Shown in pieces: positions 1 through 9,351 of a stretch of 54,937 nucleotides of DNA. The stretch covers positions 1 through 54,937 of the forward strand of contig JADNRV010000321.1 of the NCBI GenBank assembly GCA_015499995.1, in the 5' to 3' direction. Position 1 is the stretch's first letter. Every line of letters begins with the position of its first letter. The stretch is from Flammula alnicola (Eukaryota > Basidiomycota > Agaricomycetes > Agaricales > Strophariaceae). Both the position numbers and the translations under genes were made by a program. The notes beneath the pieces were generated by a model, which saw only the letters and a list, made by a program, of their open reading frames with translations, was not told where the DNA came from and made no database searches.

Positions 1-749
1 TAAAAGAAGTGTAATTGAAGGATGCTTATACGGCCAGAGGACTGAAGAGGGTCACCAGGCTAAAGACGACAAGCGGCCACATGTGGTCGTTAGATGACGC
101 GGAAGAGGATTCCGGAATATAGGAATGGGTGATGGCGATCATGACGGGCGCTTGTGCCGGATCCGGAATCTCTCCCCGGACTGATTGTCCTCGCCCTTCC
201 CCAGATCCACGCGCGTCTGTCTCCTCTGCCGCATATATCCGACATTTTCCTCGAAATACCTCCGATGTAAATAAAAGTAGACGCTGAGGCATTTAATTTT
301 TAAATACCCACCCCACCCTGTGTTTATTTTATTTAACATTTTAACCTTGCGCGCCATTCTACAAATGGATCCACATGGAGAAAAGTTCTCAGCCCGGGTC
401 TCCGAGTCGAGGCAGCACAATTGACTCGTCCTGATCGCTACCAGGCCCGAGAGCTGTCTGCTTGCGTGCGTGTGTGTGAGGACGCAAATCCAGAAGGAAG
501 GCAAGGAAGCCGCGTCATTGCGTCGATCGGGGTCCAGGATGCGCGAATTTGGCGCTTCGTCGTCGTTTCGGTGAGTATGTATATAGCTCTGTATAGCTTA
601 TGCAGGTCTAAAGGCGCTATTTTATTTTCAAGCATGGTCTTGGCGAGCGTTGTATCGATATTAATATTGGAGTGCGGTATATGTGCTATTGTGGTGAATG
701 TTGAGGCCAAGAGCCTCGCTGAGACCGAACGACGAATTCAATACCAAAA

Positions 750-1672
750 CCGCATCAGCACGTACAGATTACACAGCCTTAAGTGCAAATGCATGTGTTT
801 TATAGAGCTAAATCTGCCTCCCATGTACATTGGTATTAGGCCGTCGCGGAGATAGTTGGATTTGGACTGCCACCTGGCGCTTAGGTACTTTATATCCTCT
901 CCCGCTCTTCTAGCAAAATGGCGGCTCGCCAGACTATTAATATATCCTGCGATATCGATAATCGAAACGTCCGTTTGCCTCCGTCAGTCCCCACATCCCC
1001 ACACCCGAGCGATATCGTCGTCGTATGTAAATACGTAGGTTTATGATATCCTTTCGCCAGATGTCAATCAACTTGGCAATCGATCGCCTCAGCAGACGGA
1101 CGCTGGTACACCAGGACGACTGCTTAGACCTTAGGGGTGGGCTTGACTTTCCAGGCAGCTCAAGCATTGGCGTGGTCATGTCGTGCGTTGGACCGGAATG
1201 CCACATCAGCATGTACTCGAGTACAGATAACATAGCCTTGCAGATGCATGTTTCATAGAGCTAAATTCGCCTCTCACGTACTTCGGTATTAGGCCGTCGC
1301 GATCTGTGTACGCAACCCCGGAGATAAGTAGTTGGATTAGAAACTGGATTAGTGCCACCAGGCGCTTAAGTATATCCTCCCCCGCTCTTCTAAGAAAATA
1401 GCGGCTCTGGCCTATAAATATCTCTGCGATACCGATATCGACAATCGAGGACTGGTATAATACTATAAACGTCCATTTAAATTTGCCTCCGTCAGTCCCC
1501 ACATCCCCACATCCGATCGATAGCTATCATCGTATGCAGATAGATGGGTTTATCTTTATCCTTTGGCCAGATGTCATGATCGTCAATCAACCTTCAATCG
1601 ATCGCCTCAGAAGATGCGGACGGACGGTGCACCAGGACTGCTGCTTACTTATGGTCCTGGGTGGGCTGTTCT
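750..1672. repeat. Diverged tandem duplication, two units of about 400-470 bp
   Basis: Unit A spans about 750-1146 and unit B about 1199-1672, in the same orientation. They share a collinear series of blocks. Examples are TATAGAGCTAAAT / CATAGAGCTAAAT, GGTATTAGGCCGTCGCG, CCCGCTCTTCTA, TTTGCCTCCGTCAGTCCCC, and the end block beginning CGATCGCCTCAG and followed by a CACCAGGAC word. Unit B carries extra bases between blocks. The blocks tolerate insertions and have no shared reading frame, so the units look non-coding. Their function is unknown; decayed transposon sequence or a duplicated regulatory region are both possible. Confidence 0.7.
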
Positions 1673-1683
1673 GCGCATTTAAT

Positions 1684-1707
1684 TTCGAATTCGAATTCGA
1701 ATTCGAA
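1684..1707. repeat. (TTCGAA)4 microsatellite
   Basis: Four perfect copies of the palindromic hexamer TTCGAA lie just beyond the end of duplication unit B. They are followed by a short GTGC/GTGCGTGC run. Unit A has no equivalent array, so it arose after the duplication or was lost from one copy. Confidence 0.85.
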
Positions 1708-3546
1708 GGTGCGTGCGTGCGTGTTGTATTGGGCTACGGACTACGGGCGCAGGCTTGTCGAAGAGTCGAGATCCGGGCGTGCTTATACTTAGCATATCTG
1801 TATGATCGTTCAAGCATGTAAAGCATCGAATTTTTGTTTGTATGTTTTGCATGTACAATCTATGAAACTTGGGCTCGGGCATGCACTGTGCGCAGCGTTC
1901 GCAAGCTAATCGGAAGAGGCATTTTGGCGCTTCGGTCGTCCAGACTCCAAAGAGCTCAAGCTATTTATTTGCATGAATGAGAGCACACGACCTGGATAGG
2001 TTTTTTCAAGTAGGACGGATGTACTGCAAGTACAACGGTTATCAAATAAATACATCGTCAATACATGTGGCAAACGTCTGAATCTGAATTACATAATTTA
2101 TCGACTGCGGTCCACGCAAAAACAAAAAGCTTAAAAGATTCCACCAGGTCGCAAGAGCAGTGCGTGGAGGGCCTTTGAGCGGGTCTCCAAACCTTAGGGT
2201 ACAGTACAATTGGAATTAGAAGACTTGGCGGGCGTCATTTGTTTACATGTGTTCAAGTGCTTATTAACGCTGGAGCGGAAATGAGCCTGGGTAAACAGAG
2301 GTCTCGATAAACCTGTCGCGAACCTGAAAGAAACTTAGAAAAAGAAAGGAAGTAGGCCTGGACGTCAACTTGAAGGAGAAGCAGTTTGGGCGAAAAGCCG
2401 GAGAGGGTAAAGGAACTTGAGGAACTTTGAGGCAAATGCCGAAGGTGGAGAGAAACGGATTCATCGAATGATCAAGTACATTTGGGGAGAGAACGCTTGC
2501 GGTAAGCATAAGCCGTAAGGATCCTTGATAGACGCGCCAAGAGATGTGCCTATGTGCGTACGTATAGAGAGCAGTAACGTTAAGGTGTACATACCATTAC
2601 AAAGGATGACTGATGATGATAGCCACGATTGATTAGAATTTTGGGGTAACCGCCGACGGTGATGGGTTATGGAGGCATCGATGATAATCTGAAGGTTGAA
2701 AGGTTGTCAGCGATGAGGTGAAGGGAAGACTGGTGGATGAGTGAATGATGAGAAGGTGACGGCAGGAGTGTTCATGTGAACAAGCAACTGGCAGACGGAC
2801 GGATGGATAAGTAACTGTTGGATTGTTGAAGAATTAATAAATGAGGTTAATCAAGTCGATGGTCAAGTCAGAGCTTAGAGTCAGACGATGTGGTGCGGAA
2901 GCAAGCGCCGCACATCAAGCGTAGGCGAGACATAATAGGACTTGATAAAGGAGAAGCGGAACCAGGATGTGATCGCAGGCAGTAGTTTAGGGAGGGACCG
3001 AGGAGATGGTGGGCCATATATCCAGGTAGCGACAGTGAGAGGAGGAGCGGGCATGGCAGGGATATGATAGTGTGAGTGTCGGTTGCGGGCTTGGCGGGGC
3101 CGCGGGGGCTTGAGGAAGAGAGACCGGGGTCGGAAAGGGTGGCGGAGAAAAGGAAAGAGAAAAGAGACAAGCCAAGAGGAAAGAAGACGGGCATCATCAC
3201 GCACAAACAAGTGCATCATCATCAGCGGTGATCGATGGATCTTGAATGGGCGGTATGGGTTGAGGGTGCGCAGAGGTGTGAGATGGGGTAGTCCGATGGA
3301 TGGCTGGGTGGATGACTTGGGATGGATAGGAAGAGAGGCGATGGGATGGGTAATAGACGCGAGACCGGGAAAGGAAAGGGAGTGCTTGGATCGGGGACAC
3401 GTGTGCAGGACCCCGAGGAGTGTAAATGCCAAGATCTCGATGTGAGTGAAACCGAAAGGGAAGCGAGACTCTTTTGAGGTGGTCCATTCGATCCATTCGA
3501 ATCCCTTCACTACTACCCAACTCCAACCAGCTACTCTACTCATAGG

Positions 3547-6441
3547 ATGGCCACCACAGCGACCTATCCCGTCGCTGGTTCGTCCCCACGGAGCCCACAG
3601 TACCGCCCTCTCAGTCCCACTGGCATTCTCCTACCCCCACACCCGTCATACACCAGCTCTCTTTCATCCTCAAACGGCTCTGCCTCTTCTGCCTCCTCCA
3701 CCTCTTCCCATACATCTATGAGCGATTCCTCTCCAGCACTCTCCTCTGCATCCACCTCAAAAGCAGCCATTGCGACCTACCCCACGCCCCCCGCAGCTAC
3801 TCGCCCCCGCCGCATCCGCTTCGCACCCCTCCCAGACCCGCGCCGCGCAGTCCTCATCACAGACGACGGCGATGAGCTGCCCATCCCCCTCGACGACGAG
3901 AATACCTTTCCCACCTCTCTCCTCCTCCCCATATCTTCCACCCTTTCCTCGTTGTCCCCCGCACGTGATGCCTGCGACCCAGACCCCCCGCTCATGTCCT
4001 CCGCCCATGGTGTGCATGGCCCTGCTGCCGAAGACCCAACCGCATCCAGCAGCAGCTCCTCGTCCACCAACTCGTACCTATCATCGGCGTCCTCATCTGC
4101 CTCCGCCTCGGCCGCATCCACCCCGCGCACCGCCACGCCAAGCGAATACTCTCCTGTCTCCAGCGTTGGCTCCTCCCCTGTCACTCTCAACACAGCGCTG
4201 CCCGGCCTAACCCCCTCTTCCTCTTCCGCTGCCCCTAAGGATCCACTCAACTCCGCTTCGACGTCATCTTCTCCGCCTCCCTCAGCCTGGCCAAAACCAC
4301 GCTCCCTTTCTCTCCTCCACCCGTTTGGGAAGCGCTCCTCGGCCTCTTCCTCCGGCTCCTCGTCCCACTCTCTAACCCCTACCCCGTCCATCGACGCCTC
4401 GTACTCTAACGGGAATGGGAATGGGCACACACACATCGCCCGCAAGCCTTTCTCGCTCTCCACCGAAGAGATCCTCACCCTGGGCACCATCAACCTCTTC
4501 CGCACCGCCTCGCGCGACTCGACCGACTCGGCCTCCACCGCTACCACGGGCTGGGGCCTTGCCCGCTGGACCAGTGCCGGCAGCAGCAATAACAACAGTA
4601 ATGCAAGTACGCTATTCAATGGATCCCCGCTCGCACGCACGCAGAGCACCCAATCGTACAAATCCCGCTCCTCCAAATCGCTCTTCTCCGCCTCGACGTC
4701 GTCGTTGTCCGACTCCAAATCGTCCTCGACGTCTGCCCCTACCTCTACATCCTCCTCGTCCAAACCCTCCTCGTCCTCCGCCAAAACACCCACGACGTCG
4801 AAGCCCCCGAATAGGTACAAAGGCACGCGCATGCTCAATGGGCGCGTCTACGGCGCCAAGCGCCCCGCCAACGCCAACCCCTTCGCCAACGCGCGCGACG
4901 AGGAGCCCGAGTTCGTCGAGTGGGGGTACGGCGGCATGGGCTCGGTCAAGGGCGCGCGGAGCGCGGGCGTCGCGGGTAATAATAGTAAGGGCGGTGTTAA
5001 CTGGGAGCGGCTGCAGGGGGGCAGCGCTGTGGGTGAGGGGAAGGATGGTACGGAGATGGGAGGAGGAGGAGGAGGGAAGAGGTTGGTTAGTGTGCGTGTG
5101 GAGGAGGATGATGGGAGTGGGATGGGGTGGGTTAGGAGGCGGAGGGAGGAGAGGGAGCGGAAGGCGAGGGAGGAGAGGGAGAGGGTTGAGAGGGAGGCGG
5201 CGGTCGCTGCTGTTGCGGCGGTGATTGCTGCTGAGAAGGCGGGTGTGGAAGAGGGCGAGGAGGGACGTGGGAAGATCTTGAGTGGGGTTGAGGAGGTCAC
5301 TGAGCCGGAGCAGATTGCGCAAGGAGAACACCAAAACGAAAAAGCGAATAATGCAGGGGAAGGAAAACACCCCGACGATCAACAGCAGCAGCAGCAGGAA
5401 GACACGACGTCGGAGATGAGCACGCCCACGCCCACGCGGACGTCGACCGTGGATGGCGGGGCTGCCGGTACCACACCCTCAACAATCTCTCCATTCTCCG
5501 GTCTGGCCGTTGGGGAAACGACGTCGTCAGACGACACGGGGCCGGTCTTGTCGCCTGTGTCGGTTGGCTCGGCGGGCACGGTCGTGCCGGGGGTTTATGC
5601 GGCGTTGCATGCTGCTGATGCAGAACAAAATGAGCTTGTTGCGGACGACGACGAACAGGGAGAGCAGGAGCAGGAGGAGAAAGAAGAGAAGGAGGACACG
5701 ACGAGCGGGATGCCGACGCCGAACGCGAGTGTGCTCAATGCGTTTGTATTTGGGTCCGGTGGTGCAGCTGGCTCTGGCTCTGGTGCGAAGGCGGACGGGG
5801 TCGACGCAGACTCTACTACTACTTCCGCAGCCGCAGAACAGGAGCAGGAACAAGAACAGGAACAGCAGGAGAAGGACCACGTACCCGTCGTCGTGCCTGT
5901 GCCTATCCGCCCGACGAGGCATCATTCGTCGCATTCGCATTCGCATGGCCATGGACATCACTCCTCGCACACGCATGCACACCACGGGCACGGCCATGCG
6001 CGCACGCACAGCCGGACGACGTCGGTGGTTCCGGTCCCGGTCAGTCCTGGGGGCGTCACGCCGAGTTCTTCGTTGGCTGCAGGCGGTGGTGGGGAAGATA
6101 AACAAGCTCTCGATGGGGTTGCTGGTGCTGGTGCTTCGGACGCGGCGTCCACTGCTGGTAAAGCAACTGTTCCGCCTCTCACCGCCAACGCCAACGCCGA
6201 CACCGAGCACGCAACGGCGCGCGTGCGGTCCGACTCGTCTGCGTCTGGGACGGAGAGCGGGAGCGATGCGGATGAGGACGAGGATGAGGACGAGGATTCG
6301 AACGTCGATGATGATGATGATGAGGAGGAGGAGGATGAGGAGGAGGAGGACGAGGATGATTTAGGAGAAGGGAAGGGTGTGAGGACGCGGAAGACGATGC
6401 TTGGAGCTGGGGTGGAGAAGGTTATGAGGCATAAGGAGTAG
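3547..6441 (+). CDS. Large low-complexity protein with short conserved islands, unknown function
   Basis: This is a single uninterrupted reading frame of 964 codons starting at ATGGCC (purine at -3, G at +4). I do not recognise a named domain. Most of the protein is Ser/Thr/Ala-rich and probably disordered. Three ordered-looking islands stand out: a basic/acidic block containing RRIRFAPLPDPRR followed by DDGDELPIPLDDE (residues about 90-120), a block with KPFSLSTEEILTLGTINLFR (about 300), and a block with YKGTRMLNGRVYGAKRP and EEPEFVEWGYGG (about 425-465). A Lys/Arg/Glu-rich segment that may form a coiled coil follows. Then come poly-Gln/Glu runs, a His-rich stretch of alternating His with Ser/Gly/Thr (about 800-825), and a strongly acidic Asp/Glu tail (about 905-945). 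The lack of introns is unusual for this window. A nuclear or cytoplasmic adaptor is possible, but no function should be inferred. Confidence 0.8.
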   Translation: MATTATYPVAGSSPRSPQYRPLSPTGILLPPHPSYTSSLSSSNGSASSASSTSSHTSMSDSSPALSSASTSKAAIATYPTPPAATRPRRIRFAPLPDPRRAVLITDDGDELPIPLDDENTFPTSLLLPISSTLSSLSPARDACDPDPPLMSSAHGVHGPAAEDPTASSSSSSSTNSYLSSASSSASASAASTPRTATPSEYSPVSSVGSSPVTLNTALPGLTPSSSSAAPKDPLNSASTSSSPPPSAWPKPRSLSLLHPFGKRSSASSSGSSSHSLTPTPSIDASYSNGNGNGHTHIARKPFSLSTEEILTLGTINLFRTASRDSTDSASTATTGWGLARWTSAGSSNNNSNASTLFNGSPLARTQSTQSYKSRSSKSLFSASTSSLSDSKSSSTSAPTSTSSSSKPSSSSAKTPTTSKPPNRYKGTRMLNGRVYGAKRPANANPFANARDEEPEFVEWGYGGMGSVKGARSAGVAGNNSKGGVNWERLQGGSAVGEGKDGTEMGGGGGGKRLVSVRVEEDDGSGMGWVRRRREERERKAREERERVEREAAVAAVAAVIAAEKAGVEEGEEGRGKILSGVEEVTEPEQIAQGEHQNEKANNAGEGKHPDDQQQQQQEDTTSEMSTPTPTRTSTVDGGAAGTTPSTISPFSGLAVGETTSSDDTGPVLSPVSVGSAGTVVPGVYAALHAADAEQNELVADDDEQGEQEQEEKEEKEDTTSGMPTPNASVLNAFVFGSGGAAGSGSGAKADGVDADSTTTSAAAEQEQEQEQEQQEKDHVPVVVPVPIRPTRHHSSHSHSHGHGHHSSHTHAHHGHGHARTHSRTTSVVPVPVSPGGVTPSSSLAAGGGGEDKQALDGVAGAGASDAASTAGKATVPPLTANANADTEHATARVRSDSSASGTESGSDADEDEDEDEDSNVDDDDDEEEEDEEEEDEDDLGEGKGVRTRKTMLGAGVEKVMRHKE

Positions 6442-9079
6442 TAGAGCTGCGGGGGGCGGGGTGGGTGGCGGGTGGGCGGGGGTTGAGGCAGCGAGAAGAT
6501 GTGGAGAGGGGCAGGAGGAGGGCAGGAAGAGGGCAGGAGGAGGAGGAAGTGAATATCGAGGACGTGGTTATAACGCACCTCACAGCGCGTCTTATCCTTT
6601 ATTCCACACCCGAGGAAAGGAAAGGAAACCAAGGCCAAGCCAAGCATACCCACGCGCGAGAACCGAGCATTGGCGTTTCCGAAGTTTTTGCATCTTGCGG
6701 TGGGGATGCGAGGTCAGTCAACCGACTTGGCTTAATAGGAATGCGACCAAGTGCCTTGGCGGAGGGGGCATCAGCGCGGCGGGGCGTCTAGCTCGCGCTT
6801 AGAGGTTTATAGCTTGCCTGCTTGCTTGCATTTCGGGTCGTATGGGTGGGTGGGGCGTTTGGGTTCTGGCTTAAACTCTCCACTCGGCTTGCCTTGGCGC
6901 TCGTGTTAAGGCCGCTTGGGACGAAGAAGCCTGTTAATGCTCGGCCCATGTTCACACAACAATGAACAGCCAACGACAGACAAACCCGCAGCAGAATTTC
7001 AATTTCACGGGATTGGAGTTAGCGGAAGGAGACATGGACATGCATGGGCTTTGCGCCGCATAATTTCCGATGGACCCGTTCGACTTCGACCGCGTTTTTC
7101 GAGACGGAGTTCCTTGGCTGGGAGCGACACACACATGTCCGTGTGATGTCATTATGCCTGCCTGTGCTGTCGAGCCTTTTTGCGTCGTGGAGCTTTCCGT
7201 CCGTCGACCCTTACCGGTACCCCGCACGCGATCGTGATCATCAAAGCCTATTCCTCGAAGCTTGTTTTGGTATTCGCCGTTACTCGCCTGCCTGTCTTTC
7301 GCTTCGCCTTGCCCTTTCATCCTTTTCTCTTGCGTCGCTGCTGAGCCCTCGAGCCCTTTCTCGTCTGCCTTTCTTCCTCATTGTAGAAAAACCCTTCGGG
7401 AAAAAATAACCTATTTTTAGTGAGTCTCTTTCTGGTTTTGCCGAGCGAATTTCGAAAGAGCGATACGGGATGGCTAATGTTTTCTTTTTTCCGTTGCATT
7501 GAGCAGATTCATTGTCAACATCAGTCAATTCTGTCCTTTCATCATCACTCATCGTCATCGTTAACACAACTCAACACAACTCCAACTCAATACAAACTCT
7601 CAACACAGCTCAAGTCAATCGTCCTGCTGCTGCTCATTGTCGTCGTCCTGCACCATCCTTCCTTCCTTCGTTACCTCGCTATCGATCGATGCATCGCTCT
7701 TGCTCGCTCTCGCCGACATTACTTATGGCGTCAATGTATCAAATATAAACTTCTCTTCCTATCCCTCTCCCTGTCCTTCTCCTGTCCATAACGTTCATGC
7801 ACACATGCACACATGCCAAATACACACATACGGTACCGCACGGATCGACTTTAGGTGTGTTTGCTCTTTGTACCATGATGTTGAGGGTTCTCGCGCTAAC
7901 AGATGCTCTTTTTGTGTGGTTTTGTAGGCCTTATTTTTGGTTCAAGTCAACGTGCGTAGCCTTGCTACCATCGTCTATCCCTCCTTCCTTGCGCCTCGGC
8001 AGCGCCTTCCGACTGAGGTCGATTTTTTTTTCGGGTCTTATTTTTATGCTCTTTTTTCTTGGCCGATTTTTTGGGGGGTTGTGATGACGGTCCTCCGCAC
8101 ATCGTCGGCGCTCCATCTTCCCCCCATATCTTCGTGCGACATAATACCCGGTTCTTTTTTTCTTTGAATACGATACATTAAAACGTTTTTCTTCTTGGAC
8201 TTTCCTCGATGTCATGTCGATTATAACCTACCCCTCCTCATTTTTCTTCTCCGGCATACTTTACTTGCTTTCTTGTTCGTGGACGCTCACGGACGGGACC
8301 AGATGTTACATAATTTATTCGTCTTTCTTTCTTTCTTCTTTTTCTTCCTCCTTTTCTCTCTCTCTCTCGGGTTCCTCTTTTCTCTCTAGTATCTCAAGTC
8401 ATATCCTTTGTTCATCTTTTCCCATTCCACTTCCCACCTCCACTTCCCCACCCACTCATCCATTCAAGTCATCGATCTCATTATCATGCCCCTGCCTAGT
8501 AACTTTACAATAAGCATAGTCGTACCTTTTATTCATGAAATTTTCACGTTCTTGGTGTGTGTCTGAGCTGCAAGTTGATGTTCAGGTAATGGTGAGTAAG
8601 CTGCAGCGTATGCATCTCCTCCTGGTGTGATATCTCCTTACTCTGTACTCGGGCATAAGCACTGCAGAAGTCAGGACAGATGCATACACGTGATCGTCCC
8701 GCTAGCTGACTAAGTACGCGCCTTCAAACTGAGCTCATCCTTACGCCATCCTCAAGCTCAATCTCGAGCTCGTTAACGACAACAACGCGTCAACGCGTCC
8801 CTATTCTTTCATTTTGCATAAGGTTGCGAGCCTCTGCTGCTTATCTGGTTCGCGGAACGGACTTGCCTATCTATTTGGATTTCTGCTAGGTCAATTTTTA
8901 TATAAATTATTTGCCGTAAACGCCCAGTGCACGAGCAGGTGGGTGGATTACAAAGTTGGAGTGTGTGATCACGCAGGATTCATCATCGTCATCCTTCGGT
9001 TATTTAATTTTTAGCAGGTGGGTGTCAGTCTGTCTTATAAATACGAAAGGAGACTGATAATCAATTCCTTTCATTAGAT
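6442..9079. other. Intergenic, pyrimidine-rich, possible spliced non-coding transcript
   Basis: No conserved protein is visible in these 2.6 kb. From about 7300 to 8500 the plus strand is very C/T-rich with long T runs, like a fungal transcript leader. It holds good splice signals: GTGAGT at 7420 with an acceptor ending at 7506, and GTGTGT at 7854 with GCTAACA branch sequence and TTTTGTAG ending at 7928. The frames between these signals are short and have no recognisable product. A long non-coding RNA or a small peptide gene is possible. Confidence 0.35.
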
Positions 9080-9351
9080 CTGGCGTCCCGAGCTCTCCCC
9101 TGTTCCTCCTCTTTCTCCTTTCCCATTCGTCTCCTCCCTTCTCGCTCCTACAACTACTCCCCATCCTTGAGAAAGTTCGCCACCTATACAAGCGCAAGGA
9201 AATTCAAGATTGCAGCTTTACCCTCGTCTCCCAATACCCGACTCGCACAGGTTCGTAGTTTACACATCCTGTGTGATAACTCCATTGTACTAACACCCCT
9301 TGGCTGGTCTTGTAGGTTTACAGAGCCTTTAGCACTACTAGCAACACAAAT
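9080..9351 (+). other. In-frame mitochondrial presequence-like extension of GLR1 without AUG (candidate CUG start)
   Basis: Upstream of the GLR1 AUG the reading frame stays open across a 65-base intron (9251-9315, GTTCGT...TTGTAG). The spliced frame reads back to a stop at 9038 without meeting an ATG. From CTG at 9080 (GATCTGG context, G at -3 and +4) the extension is 69 residues. It contains about ten Arg/Lys and no Asp or Glu, is rich in Ser/Ala/Leu, and ends in YRAFSTTSNTN just before MPPIF. That is the composition of a matrix-targeting presequence. Acidic residues appear only upstream of the CTG. TTG at 9167 is a second candidate start in poorer context. Initiation here is inference; an AUG-bearing upstream exon is the alternative. 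Confidence 0.55.

Larger units (their letters stand above)
1..3546. other. Left intergenic region, no convincing gene
   Basis: I see no gene with recognisable homology or coherent splice structure here. Short open frames on both strands show no conserved motif. The stretch holds a diverged tandem duplication (about 750-1672), a short (TTCGAA)n array (1684-1707) and, from about 2300 to 3450, a strand strongly enriched in G and A. The last 100 bases before 3547 are C-rich and look like the leader of the next gene. A short hydrophobic C-terminal-like frame at the extreme left (26-292, minus) could be the tail of a gene, but nothing supports it. Confidence 0.5.

Noticed and set aside
26..292. Minus-strand frame ending in a hydrophobic tail resembling a GPI signal (SSSASSNDHMWPLVV...)
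   Set aside because: Only the last 25 residues look meaningful. No upstream exon or domain could be found, so a gene is not supported.
2881..3543. 220-codon open frame on the minus strand
   Set aside because: It is the complement of a purine-rich tract. Its composition (Pro/Ser/Leu/Arg) reflects the C/T bias, with no motif, and it overlaps the leader of the 3547 gene.
9167..9169. TTG as the start of the GLR1 presequence
   Set aside because: Context is weak (T at -3), and the acid-free basic extension continues upstream to the better-placed CTG at 9080.
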